A stretch of 22,377 nucleotides of DNA from DASPKW01 sp038244055 (GCA_038244055.1 JBBRTW010000059.1:1-22377), one strand, 5' to 3'. Positions 6,723-14,244 are shown, counted from the stretch's first letter. Notes: generated from the letters alone by a model not told the origin. Numbers and translations: made by a program.

Positions 6723-8495
6723 ATGTCGAAAATGCGCCCATCGCGCCGCCGCGCCCAGAAGAACAACCGATCGCCCGCCGAGGGAATCGCATCTCCCAGC
6801 GCTCCGGACCGCGCGCCCTGCAATCGCGCGTTCCTGGAGGTGCTGGAAGATCGGCGCATGCTCTCGGGCTCGGCGTTCGTCGAATCGACCGGCCGGCTGG
6901 TCGTGCGCGGAACGCCGGCGGCCGATTCGATCGTCATCGCGCACGATCCGAAAATCGCCGCCAATATTCAGGTGGATGTGAATGGGCAGAAGTGGAGCTT
7001 CGCCAGCGCCTATGTGAAGAACATCCGCGTGGAGGCGGGCGAGGGGAACAATGTCGTCCGCTCGGATGATGGCTACGGCGCGGTGACCCAACCGATGCTC
7101 CTCCTGGGCGGGGGCGGCAACGACACGCTCATCGCCCTGGGCGGCGCAGATGTGTTGATCGGTTCTTATGGAAATGATGTATTGATTGCGCCCAAGGGGA
7201 ATAACTACATCGATGCCGGCCCCGGGGCGGATAAGGTTTTCTCCGGCGCGGGGAACGATACGATCCTCGGCGCGATCGCGGGGGACTACGTCAGCGATGC
7301 CGGCGGCGTCAATTCCATCAGCGCCGGCGCGACCCTCGTGAAAGCGGCCATTCCCACGACGATCGCCGGAGTTCCGCAGTGGAATGGCGGGGCGACGCCG
7401 GTCACGACCGCCCCCGCGCCGGCCCCCGTCCCCGCTCCGACGCCAGCGCCCGCGCCGCTCCCCGTTCCCGCGCCCATTTACTCAGGCTCTAAATTCGTCA
7501 TCGGCGTCTGGAGCCAGCCCTACTGGAGCTTCGCGCAGTGGAAATCGCGCGGGATCAACACGATGGTCGGCTACGAATCGATGGGCGGAACGGTCTCGGT
7601 GGATAAGTTCAGCCAGGAGGCGCTCAACAACGGGTTGATGATGATTCGCCACCCCAACTGGGCCAATCTCGCGGCCGATGCCAAGTGGGCGAACCTCATC
7701 GGCTGGATGCACGGGGATGAGCCGGACTGGCACAACGTTCCCGCGGCGAATCTGCTGGCCGACTACAAGAAGATGAAAGCCGCCGCACCGACCATGCCGG
7801 TCATGGTCAACTTCAACGGCTCAACGGTTCTCTGGGGCTACGGCAGCACGACCGCGGCCGGGTATCAGGCGTACATGGCCGGGGCCGACTGGATCAGCCA
7901 GGATCTGTACCCCATCGCCTCGCACAATCGTCCCAGCGCCCTCGATGCGCCGGGGCTGGCGGCGGCGAAACTGGCCGCGCTGTCTGGTGGCAAGCGGCAG
8001 CTTGCGGTGATCGAGGCTTCGGACCAGCAATTGACCAACGTCAATGGAGATTACCCGGGCGTGACGGCGGACCAGTTCCGGGCGGAAGTGTGGAACGCGG
8101 TCATCGGCGGTGCCACCGGCATCATCTACTTCCCCCAGCGCATTGGCGGCGGATTTTTGTTCCAGGATATGACGCCGCAGGTGACGGCCGAGATGGTGGC
8201 GACCAACGCGCGCCTCACGCGCATCGGCGATGTCATCACGTCCGCGATGAATCCGGCCGGCATCGCGGTCACCGCCAGCGCGCCTCTCAAAGTGACCTGG
8301 CGTAAATTCGGCGGCAAGACCTACATGATCGTGCTAAACAACTCGGCGACAATGGTAGCCGGGAAAATCACCGCCACGGGCGTGAATCAGAATACGATGG
8401 CGGTTGTGGATGGCGAGAATCGCACCGTGGCGATCAAGGCGGGGCAGATTGCGGATACGTTTAAGCCGTACGAAGCGCATGTGTATGTGGTTTGA
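6723..8495 (+). CDS. Exported planctomycete modular protein: LEDRRMLSG N-terminus, RTX-like repeats, putative glycosidase barrel
   Basis: A 590-residue modular protein. Numbering here counts from the alternative ATG at 6717; ATG 6723 is preferred because GGAGAGGA ends 6 nt before it. After a basic start comes FLEVLEDRRMLSG (39-51), the planctomycete LEPR-type export motif. Residues 131-184 hold six back-to-back nonapeptides of the GGxGxDxLx hemolysin/RTX calcium-binding type. A Pro/Ala linker follows (229-253). From about 258 a TIM-barrel-like domain begins (KFVIGVWSQPYWSFAQWKSRGI), with GWMHGDEPDW (Glu335), DWISQDLYPI, QLAVIEAS (Glu433) and WNAVIGGATGIIYF. The two glutamates sit where retaining glycosidases keep acid/base and nucleophile, which is inference. 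The last ~75 residues look like a beta-sandwich. No CAZy family can be named from sequence alone. Confidence 0.85.
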   Translation: MSKMRPSRRRAQKNNRSPAEGIASPSAPDRAPCNRAFLEVLEDRRMLSGSAFVESTGRLVVRGTPAADSIVIAHDPKIAANIQVDVNGQKWSFASAYVKNIRVEAGEGNNVVRSDDGYGAVTQPMLLLGGGGNDTLIALGGADVLIGSYGNDVLIAPKGNNYIDAGPGADKVFSGAGNDTILGAIAGDYVSDAGGVNSISAGATLVKAAIPTTIAGVPQWNGGATPVTTAPAPAPVPAPTPAPAPLPVPAPIYSGSKFVIGVWSQPYWSFAQWKSRGINTMVGYESMGGTVSVDKFSQEALNNGLMMIRHPNWANLAADAKWANLIGWMHGDEPDWHNVPAANLLADYKKMKAAAPTMPVMVNFNGSTVLWGYGSTTAAGYQAYMAGADWISQDLYPIASHNRPSALDAPGLAAAKLAALSGGKRQLAVIEASDQQLTNVNGDYPGVTADQFRAEVWNAVIGGATGIIYFPQRIGGGFLFQDMTPQVTAEMVATNARLTRIGDVITSAMNPAGIAVTASAPLKVTWRKFGGKTYMIVLNNSATMVAGKITATGVNQNTMAVVDGENRTVAIKAGQIADTFKPYEAHVYVV

Positions 8496-8541
8496 GGGGT
8501 GGGTCGGCGAGAAGCGTTGTATGCGTTGAATGTGCGCTGCT

Positions 8542-8666
8542 GTCATTCTGATGGAGCTTGAGGCGACTGAAGAATCTGGCTGATTCGTATCGGCCCATCG
8601 TTTCGTTTCGAGTGGCCCGCTACGCATTGGCAAGATCCTTCGGTCGCCTCAAGCTCTCAGGATGAG
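8542..8666. repeat. MITE-like palindromic element, copy A
   Basis: Near-perfect terminal inverted arms: left 8543-8577 (TCATTCTGATGGAGCTTGAG onward) and right 8633-8665, whose complement reads TCATCCTGAGAGCTTGAGG onward. The centre (8578-8632) contains TATCGGCCCATCGT, shared with copy C as TATTGGCCCGTTCGT. There is no coding capacity. It ends about 54 nt before the DNA glycosylase start. Confidence 0.75.
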
Positions 8667-8684
8667 GTGGTTGCACATTTTGCC

Positions 8685-8713
8685 TTGCTCAGAGGTCGAA
8701 TTGCCCGCACAAT
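8685..8713 (+). promoter_or_regulatory. Possible leaderless promoter for the DNA glycosylase
   Basis: TTGCTC (8685-8690), 17-nt spacer, then CACAAT (8708-8713), which ends 6 nt before ATG 8720. The -10 matches 4 of 6 consensus positions. With no Shine-Dalgarno before this ATG, transcription would begin at or next to the start codon. Weak boxes; inference only. Confidence 0.25.
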
Positions 8714-8719
8714 TCTTTT

Positions 8720-9361
8720 ATGAGCACCAAAAAGGCTTCGCCTGTTACGCCTTGGTCGGAAGCCGAGAAGCACCTCTCCAAATCGTGCCCGATCATGAAG
8801 GGGCTGGTGCAATCGGCCGGGCCTTGCACGCTGGCGCCGCGGCGGGATTATTTTGTCAAGCTATGCCAGTCGATCTTCAGCCAGCAGCTTTCGACGAAGG
8901 TTGCGAAGGTATTGTTCGGGCGGTTTTGCGATCAGTTTCCGCGGCGCACGCCGACGCCGGCGAAGGTGGTTGAGTTTTTGAAATCGGCGGATGAGGAGAC
9001 GGTGCGCAAGACCGGCCTCTCGCGGCAGAAGCGGGCGTATATCGCGGATCTGGCGGCGCATTTCGCCAGCGGCGCGGTACCCACCCGGCGCTTTGCGCGG
9101 ATGGACGATGATGCGATCGTACAGTCGCTGATCCAGGTCAATGGCATCGGCCGCTGGACGGTCGAAATGTTCCTGATCTTCTGCCTCAACCGCCCCGATG
9201 TCTGGCCGGTGGATGATTTCGGCGTGAAAAAAAACGCGCAGCTCGCGTACGGCCTGAAGCAATTGCCGGGAAAGAAAGAGCTCACCGCGCTGGGTGAGAA
9301 ATGGCGGCCCTATCGAACTCTGGCGGCGTGGTATTTGTGGAGGCGGGGGGATGGCCAATAA
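8720..9361 (+). CDS. DNA-3-methyladenine glycosylase, AlkA-type (HhH-GPD)
   Basis: A 213-residue cytoplasmic base-excision repair enzyme that removes alkylated purines from DNA. It shows the HhH-GPD layout: IFSQQLSTKVAKVLFGRF (52-69), GLSRQKRAYI (99-108, the AlkA-type GLSxxK), the helix-hairpin-helix LIQVNGIGRWTVEM (137-150), and the catalytic aspartate region VWPVDDFGVKK (161-171; Asp165 or Asp166). It lacks the N-terminal beta domain of E. coli AlkA, like many short bacterial homologues, and has no four-cysteine iron-sulfur cluster at the end. It stands alone downstream of MITE-like copy A. There is no Shine-Dalgarno, and a -10-like box 6 nt upstream suggests a leaderless mRNA. Confidence 0.92.
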   Translation: MSTKKASPVTPWSEAEKHLSKSCPIMKGLVQSAGPCTLAPRRDYFVKLCQSIFSQQLSTKVAKVLFGRFCDQFPRRTPTPAKVVEFLKSADEETVRKTGLSRQKRAYIADLAAHFASGAVPTRRFARMDDDAIVQSLIQVNGIGRWTVEMFLIFCLNRPDVWPVDDFGVKKNAQLAYGLKQLPGKKELTALGEKWRPYRTLAAWYLWRRGDGQ

Positions 9362-9380
9362 AGCTATCCGCGCGCCATTG

Positions 9381-9420
9381 TCTCATTGTCTCATCGTCTC
9401 ATCGTCTCATCGTCTCATTG
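9381..9420. repeat. Octamer tandem repeat, five units
   Basis: Five 8-mers TCTCATYG in a row (TCTCATTG, three TCTCATCG, TCTCATTG), with degenerate half-units on each side. The array lies between the convergent ends of the DNA glycosylase and the Gfo/Idh/MocA gene, 6 nt from the latter's stop. Confidence 0.8.
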
Positions 9421-9426
9421 TCTTCT

Positions 9427-10836
9427 TCAAACCCCCTCCGCCGGATGCACATACCCCTCGCGATACGGCCGCTTTAGCAATTTATTCGCCGCCGCATCAT
9501 CGGTTGTATGCGTCGCCGGGTCCCATGTCAGTGTTTTTCCGCCCAGTGCCATCGACAGATTCGCCAGGATCGAAGAGGCGGTTGAGATGTGCCCCTGCTC
9601 GATATCCGCCACCGGGCGCTTCTTGGCCGGGTCGGTGCGGTTGGCGCGGGCGGCCAGGAAGTTGCGCATCTGGGCGCGGACGGCGGCCGATGCGTCCTTA
9701 TCCCCGCCGCGTTCCTGCGTGTCGTTGTCCTCGGGGTACTTGTCGAGTTCGACGACGTTCGTGCCCTTGAGCGTCGCCTGTTTTTTGCCATCAGGGATGA
9801 ACTCGTACTTGGCGGTGGAGGCCTTGAGCACTCCCTTCTCACCGTGGATGAACACGGCCCAGGGGTACTCGGGGTCGGGGGCGTTGCCCCAGGTGCGGTG
9901 CTCCCAGGAGATGGTCAGCGGGTTGGGCTGATCGAACTCAAAGCGGGCCGACTGGGTATCGGAGATGTTCGACTTGCCGCCCTTCTGCACGAAGATCCCG
10001 CCGTTGGAGCTGACCCGCACCGGCCAGCCCAGCCCGAGCATCCAGCGCGCGGTATCGAGCATGTGGACGCACATATCCCCGACGATACCGTTGCCGTATT
10101 CCATGAACGTGCGCCACCAGCGCACATGCGGCAAACCGCCGTAGTTGTCGGCCGGGGCGTCGAACGGCCGCAGCGGCGCTGGGCCGGTCCACAGGTCGTA
10201 GTTGAAGTAATCGGGCACCGCATGCACGGGCGGGTTGCCGTTGGCGCGCATGTGGAAGTAGCAGCAGATATCGACGTGGCCGATGGTCCCGAGCAGGCCC
10301 GGCTTGATGACTTTATCGATGGCTTCGATGAGGTGGGGCGTGGAGCGGCGCTGAGTGCCGATTTGAACGACGCGATCGAGCTTGCGGGCGGTGTCGAGAA
10401 TGGCCTTGCCTTCGAGGATATCCGTGCTGATCGGTTTCTGGAGATAGAGATCGCAGCCGGATTTCATCGCCTCGATGGCGGTCAGCGCGTGCCAGTGATC
10501 GGGCGTGCCGATGCAGCAGACATCGAGGTCCTTCTCGGCCAGCATCTTGCGGTAGTCGCCGTAGAGGCGGGGCGTCTTTTTGCTGGGCTGTCGCGAAGCG
10601 ACGATCTCGCCGGCCGCGGTGAGCTGTTTCTGATCGACATCGCAGAGCGAGACCACGTCGACCGGCGCGACCTGGATCAGGCGGAGCAGGTCCACCTTCC
10701 CATACCACCCGGTGCCGATCAGCCCGGCGCGGAGCGGTTTCTCATCGGCGCGGACGTGAGGCGTGAAAGCGCCCAGTGCGGCGACGGCGGCGGTGGCGGC
10801 GGTCGAACGAAGCAATGTGCGGCGGGAGATGGACAT
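9427..10836 (-). CDS. Tat-exported Gfo/Idh/MocA family oxidoreductase
   Basis: A 469-residue protein. The start SISRRTLLRSTAATAAVAAL is a twin-arginine signal, so it is probably exported folded with its NAD(P) cofactor. The Rossmann motif GLIGTGWYG (38-46) is followed by VVSLCDVDQ, the GTPDHWHA segment (110-117) and YLQKPIS (131-137), the family's EKP motif with Gln replacing Glu and Lys134 kept. The C-terminal alpha/beta substrate domain contains GDMCVHMLDTARWMLG. Family members oxidise or reduce sugar-type substrates; exported members of unknown substrate are very common in planctomycetes. ATG 10836 is chosen because GGAG lies 8 nt upstream and the Tat motif then begins at residue 5. It is divergent from purB. 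Confidence 0.92.
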   Translation of the reverse strand: MSISRRTLLRSTAATAAVAALGAFTPHVRADEKPLRAGLIGTGWYGKVDLLRLIQVAPVDVVSLCDVDQKQLTAAGEIVASRQPSKKTPRLYGDYRKMLAEKDLDVCCIGTPDHWHALTAIEAMKSGCDLYLQKPISTDILEGKAILDTARKLDRVVQIGTQRRSTPHLIEAIDKVIKPGLLGTIGHVDICCYFHMRANGNPPVHAVPDYFNYDLWTGPAPLRPFDAPADNYGGLPHVRWWRTFMEYGNGIVGDMCVHMLDTARWMLGLGWPVRVSSNGGIFVQKGGKSNISDTQSARFEFDQPNPLTISWEHRTWGNAPDPEYPWAVFIHGEKGVLKASTAKYEFIPDGKKQATLKGTNVVELDKYPEDNDTQERGGDKDASAAVRAQMRNFLAARANRTDPAKKRPVADIEQGHISTASSILANLSMALGGKTLTWDPATHTTDDAAANKLLKRPYREGYVHPAEGV

Positions 10837-10949
10837 GCGCGGGTCTCCTGTGAAGTCGGGAATGGCAAGCGATGGCAGAGAATCTAACCGCGAAGGGGTG
10901 GGGAGGGCAATCGGGAACAAGATCATTCCGACCCGCGACCCGCCTCTTC

Positions 10950-10977
10950 AATCCGCAACCCAAAATCCGCAATCCGC
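10950..10977. repeat. Heptad tandem repeat, AATCCGC type
   Basis: Four units in exact 7-bp register: AATCCGC, AACCCAA, AATCCGC, AATCCGC. It lies in the divergent gap between the oxidoreductase and purB. Confidence 0.65.
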
Positions 10978-10994
10978 GATGCCTCCCTCTGTCG

Positions 10995-11015
10995 CTTCTA
11001 ACTTCCAACTTCTAA
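10995..11015. repeat. Heptad tandem repeat, CTTCTAA type (three units)
   Basis: CTTCTAA, CTTCCAA, CTTCTAA in register, the same unit as the long array at 12654-12744 and, on the opposite strand, at 22028-22041. It lies 28 nt before the purB start codon. Confidence 0.65.
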
Positions 11016-11028
11016 TTCGCCCTCAATC

Positions 11029-11037
11029 TGCTACCTT
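11029..11037 (+). promoter_or_regulatory. Possible extended -10 promoter for purB
   Basis: TGC-TACCTT: a TGn extension plus a -10 that keeps the T1, A2 and T6 positions. It ends 6 nt before the purB ATG, which has no Shine-Dalgarno, pointing to a leaderless message. No good -35 is present. Weak evidence. Confidence 0.22.
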
Positions 11038-11043
11038 CCCACC

Positions 11044-12474
11044 ATGGCCCACGACACCTACGAATCGCCCCTCGCCACGCGCAACGCATCGCCGGAGATG
11101 CTTCGACTTTTCTCGGCGCAGCACAAGTTCGGGCTGTGGCGGCGGCTGTGGCTTTCGCTGGCCCGCTGCGAGAAGCAACTGGGGGTCAGACGCATCTCCG
11201 ACAAGGCGCTGGCGGAGATGGAAGCGCATCTGGATGACATCGATTTCCCGGGCGCGGCGGCGTGGGAGAAGCGGCTTCGGCACGATGTGATGGCGCACGT
11301 CCACACGTTTGAAGAGGCCGCGCCGGCGGCCAAGGGGATCATCCATCTGGGGGCGACCTCGCAATTCGTCGTCGATAACGCCGACCTGATCATCATGCGC
11401 GATGCGATGAAGCTTCTCGCTTCGCGCCTGGCCAGCTCCATCGATGCCCTGGCCACGTTCGCCGCGCAGTGGCGCGATCTGCCGACGCTCGGCTACACCC
11501 ACTACCAGCCGGCCCAGCTCACCACCGTCGGCAAGCGGGCCACGCTCTGGGCCCAGGATCTGGCGATCGACCTTGAAGAAATCGAGTACCGCATCAAGAC
11601 GCTCAAATTCCGCGGCGTCAAAGGCACCACCGGCACGCAGGCTTCTTTCCTGACTCTTTTTGGCGGCGACCACGGCAAATGCGATGAGCTCGATCGACTC
11701 GTCACGGCCGCGTTCGATTTCCCCGATTCCTTCAACGTGACCGGGCAGACTTATCCGCGCAAGATCGATGCGCAGATCGTGAGTTCACTTGCCGGGATCG
11801 CCGCTTCGGTTCATCGCTTCGCCAATGACATTCGACTGCTGGCCGGGATGAAACAGCTCGAAGAACCGTTTGAGGCCGAGCAGGTGGGCTCCTCCGCGAT
11901 GGCCTATAAGCGCAATCCCATGCGCTGCGAACGGGCCACCGGGCTGGCGCGCTTCGTCATCTCGCTGGCCTCGTCCCCATTGCAGACGGCGGCCGAGCAG
12001 TGGTTCGAGCGCACGCTGGATGATTCATCGAACAAGCGCCTGGCGATCCCCGAGCCTTTCCTGGCGATCGATGGGTGTTTGCAGATCGTCATCAACGTCG
12101 CGCGCGGGCTGGTTGTCTATCCCAAGGTCATCGAAAGCGCTGTCATGGCGGAGCTTCCCTTCATGGCGACGGAGGAAATCCTCATGGCGGCCGTGCAATC
12201 CGGCGGCGACCGCCAGGACTTGCATGAAGTCATCCGCAAGCACTCGCAGGCGGCCGCGCGGATGGTGAAGGAAGAAGGCCAGCCCAACGACCTGATCGCG
12301 CGCCTGCAAACCGATCCGGCTTTCAGCAAAGTCAACCTCGGGCAGGTGATGACGCCCCGGCAGTACGTCGGAAGAGCGCCGGAGCAGGTGGATTCGTTCA
12401 TCGCGAAAGTAGTAGCGCCTATTAGAGAGCGATACCGCGCGGATCTGGGCCGGGCGGTGGAACTCAAAGTGTGA
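11044..12474 (+). CDS. purB: Adenylosuccinate lyase
   Basis: A 476-residue cytoplasmic enzyme that removes fumarate from SAICAR and from adenylosuccinate in purine synthesis. It belongs to the fumarase/aspartase superfamily: HLGATS (101-106), YTHYQPAQLTTVGKR (151-165, His153 the likely acid/base), and the mobile signature loop SSAMAYKRNPMRCE (283-296) with the catalytic serine. The loop form SSAMxYKRNPMR is the type shared with animal ADSL rather than the short Bacillus-type SSxMPHKxNP form. Length fits that clade. The gene stands alone and is divergent from the oxidoreductase. There is no Shine-Dalgarno (the upstream bases are CTTCCCACC), so initiation may be leaderless. It looks intact. Confidence 0.96.
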   Translation: MAHDTYESPLATRNASPEMLRLFSAQHKFGLWRRLWLSLARCEKQLGVRRISDKALAEMEAHLDDIDFPGAAAWEKRLRHDVMAHVHTFEEAAPAAKGIIHLGATSQFVVDNADLIIMRDAMKLLASRLASSIDALATFAAQWRDLPTLGYTHYQPAQLTTVGKRATLWAQDLAIDLEEIEYRIKTLKFRGVKGTTGTQASFLTLFGGDHGKCDELDRLVTAAFDFPDSFNVTGQTYPRKIDAQIVSSLAGIAASVHRFANDIRLLAGMKQLEEPFEAEQVGSSAMAYKRNPMRCERATGLARFVISLASSPLQTAAEQWFERTLDDSSNKRLAIPEPFLAIDGCLQIVINVARGLVVYPKVIESAVMAELPFMATEEILMAAVQSGGDRQDLHEVIRKHSQAAARMVKEEGQPNDLIARLQTDPAFSKVNLGQVMTPRQYVGRAPEQVDSFIAKVVAPIRERYRADLGRAVELKV

Positions 12475-12492
12475 AGCCACTCGCCGGAATTC

Positions 12493-12633
12493 CGAAATAC
12501 GAAGCTCGAAATACGAAACAAATTCAAATCGGGCGGAAGTGGAAATGATCCAAAGGGCCCGGCTGCCGTCCGCGTTTGGAATTTGCATTTTTCGGTATTT
12601 GAAATTGTTTCGGATTTCGAGCTTCGGATTTCG
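12493..12633. repeat. 141-bp inverted-repeat element made of CGAAAYN heptads
   Basis: Two 37-bp arms, 12493-12529 and 12597-12633, are inverted copies matching at about 34 of 37 positions, around a 67-bp centre. Each arm is itself heptameric: CGAAATA, CGAAGCT, CGAAATA, CGAAACA, then AATTCAA. There is no coding capacity. It begins 18 nt after the purB stop. Confidence 0.8.
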
Positions 12634-12653
12634 TGCTTCTCACGTCAAATCCC

Positions 12654-12744
12654 CTTCTAACTTCCCGCTTCCCGCTTCCCGCTTCTAACTTCTAACTTCT
12701 AACTTCTAACTTCTCGCTTCCAACTTCTGTCTCCCAACTTCTAC
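12654..12744. repeat. Long heptad array, CTTCYNN, about 13 units
   Basis: Units in continuous 7-bp register: CTTCTAA, three CTTCCCG, four CTTCTAA, CTTCTCG, CTTCCAA, CTTCTGT, CTCCCAA, CTTCTAC. The last unit contains the TAG stop (12741-12743) of the squalene-cyclase-like gene. The array is therefore transcribed as GAAGUUA-type repeats in that gene's 3' untranslated region. Confidence 0.85.
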
Positions 12745-13850
12745 CTCTGATACGTCGGCAACAACCGCAGCGGCACCGATAGCGTCAGCACCGACATCGC
12801 CGTCGCATAGGTCTGGCCGCCTTCCTGCTGCGTGCGGCTTCGGGGCCAGGACCCTTCCTTCTCCTGGGTTTTCAGCAGGGTTTCCTGGGTTCGCCGCCAG
12901 ATTCGGGGCCATCGGGCGTCGGCGATCTGGAACGCGGCCTGGGTGCTGTAGTAGCGCGCGTAGTACGGATACTCGGTCTGATCGGTGATGGGGTGATCGA
13001 TCAGGTACTGCACGCCTGCATCCGCCTCTTCGCGTCCGCCGCGATCGAGCAGGCTGAGGCTCAGGACGGCCGCGCCGGTCATGGTGATGGCGGGCTCGCC
13101 GCCGGGCTGGTAGGCGAAGGATTTTTTCTGCGGCAGGTAGCAGTTCAGGACGAAGCGCGCGGCGCGGTCGGCCGACTCGCGCGGAATGGTGATCCCGGCG
13201 TTTTGGGCGGCGCGCAGGGCGAGAATGCACCAGGAGGAAACCGAGAGATCGCTGTCGGGTGATTCGATCTCGTAGCGCCAGCCGCCCTGGTGGATTGCGG
13301 TCTGCCGCTGCGTGCTCTGGGCCTTGAGGAGAACCTTCACCGCCTTTTCCAGCGCGGCGCGGACGCGCTGGCGCTGTTTCTGATCCGCCTCCATGCCGGC
13401 GACTTCCGCCAGTGCCAGCGTGACGATGGCGTGGCCGTACATGCGGCTGCCATCGACTTTTCCGTAGTAGCCATCCTCGGGGCAGACTTTGACGAGGTAG
13501 TCGATGGCGCTGCGCACGACCAGGGCATGCTTGCCGGCATCGGGCGTTCGGCCGGCCGAGAGATAGGCCATGAGAGAGAGGCCCGTCAGCGCGGCCTTGG
13601 GTCCGGAGAATGAGTTGCCCTCGCGATTCTGGAATGAGCCATCGGGCTGCTGCTGTTTGGCGAGATAGGCCAGGCCCTTGGCGATGGCGGGATCGAGCCC
13701 GGTGGAAAGTTCCTCGGCCGCGGGGTTGGGCGGGGCAGGGATCGGCTGGGCGAGGGCGGGCGATGCGGCGATGAGAGGGATCAGCGCGAGAAGGATCAGC
13801 GCCGTGGCAGCCCACCCCCGAGGCGCGTTGAACGAGCGATGGAGATGCAT
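12741..13850 (-). CDS. Secreted prenyltransferase/squalene-oxidase repeat protein
   Basis: About 369 residues. From ATG 13850 the protein starts with a clear signal peptide (basic MHLHRSFNAPRGW, then a hydrophobic core to SPALAQ), so it is exported. The body is an alpha-alpha toroid of the terpene cyclase/prenyltransferase fold, with QQQPDGSFQNREG near the start, GGWRYE, SDLSVSSWCILALR and EGSWPRSRTQQEGG near the end, all variants of the QxxDGSW-type repeat. I see no clear DxDD catalytic motif of squalene-hopene cyclase, so it is probably a structural or binding member rather than a cyclase. Such secreted forms are common in planctomycetes with no known role. Alternative starts are ATG 13871 and GTG 13877; none has a good ribosome site. 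It follows the receiver gene by 16-37 nt, so the two are likely co-transcribed. Confidence 0.85.
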   Translation of the reverse strand: MHLHRSFNAPRGWAATALILLALIPLIAASPALAQPIPAPPNPAAEELSTGLDPAIAKGLAYLAKQQQPDGSFQNREGNSFSGPKAALTGLSLMAYLSAGRTPDAGKHALVVRSAIDYLVKVCPEDGYYGKVDGSRMYGHAIVTLALAEVAGMEADQKQRQRVRAALEKAVKVLLKAQSTQRQTAIHQGGWRYEIESPDSDLSVSSWCILALRAAQNAGITIPRESADRAARFVLNCYLPQKKSFAYQPGGEPAITMTGAAVLSLSLLDRGGREEADAGVQYLIDHPITDQTEYPYYARYYSTQAAFQIADARWPRIWRRTQETLLKTQEKEGSWPRSRTQQEGGQTYATAMSVLTLSVPLRLLPTYQR

Positions 13851-13887
13851 GGGTCGCGGACCGCGAAGCATCCGCACATCATATCGT

Positions 13888-14244
13888 CTAGGATGGGCTT
13901 TGGTGCATCATCTCGTCGACGGCCGCCATCAGGGTGCGCGGATTGAGCGGCTTGGGGAAAAAGGGGACCAGCGGCTCGAGGCGGCGGGCCAACTCTTGGC
14001 TGTCGGCGCTCATCAATGAGTATATGATGCGGGGGTAGCGCGGTTTGATCCGGCTAATGAGCTCGATGCCGTTCATTCCCGGCAGGTCGATATCCACCAG
14101 CATCATTTCCGGCTCGCCGGACTGATCCAGCATCACCAGGGCCTCCTCAGCGCTGCTGACGCACCGGGTGACGTACCCCCGGGAATTGAAGAGGGCGGTC
14201 AGCGCGCGCGAGGCGAGAGGATTATCTTCTACGATCAACAACAT
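13888..14244 (-). CDS. Stand-alone CheY-like response-regulator receiver
   Basis: A single 118-residue receiver domain with no output domain. Acidic pocket Glu6-Asp7 (VEDN), phospho-acceptor Asp51 (VDIDLPGMNG), switch Ser79 (YSLMSAD) and Lys98 (FFPKPLN) are all present, so it should be phosphorylatable. ATG 14244 is chosen because GAGG lies about 6 nt upstream and the domain starts directly; in-frame ATG 14262 would add six residues but lacks a ribosome site. No histidine kinase is nearby. The secreted squalene-cyclase-fold protein follows closely on the same strand. The role is unknown; it probably works as a phosphorelay intermediate or through protein contacts. Confidence 0.9.
   Translation of the reverse strand: MLLIVEDNPLASRALTALFNSRGYVTRCVSSAEEALVMLDQSGEPEMMLVDIDLPGMNGIELISRIKPRYPRIIYSLMSADSQELARRLEPLVPFFPKPLNPRTLMAAVDEMMHQSPS

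Noticed and set aside
9589..10887. 432-codon open frame on the plus strand
   Set aside because: Antisense to the Gfo/Idh/MocA gene; low-complexity Val/Gly/Asp-rich product.
12654..12744. CRISPR array
   Set aside because: The repeats are contiguous 7-mers without spacers and there are no cas genes.
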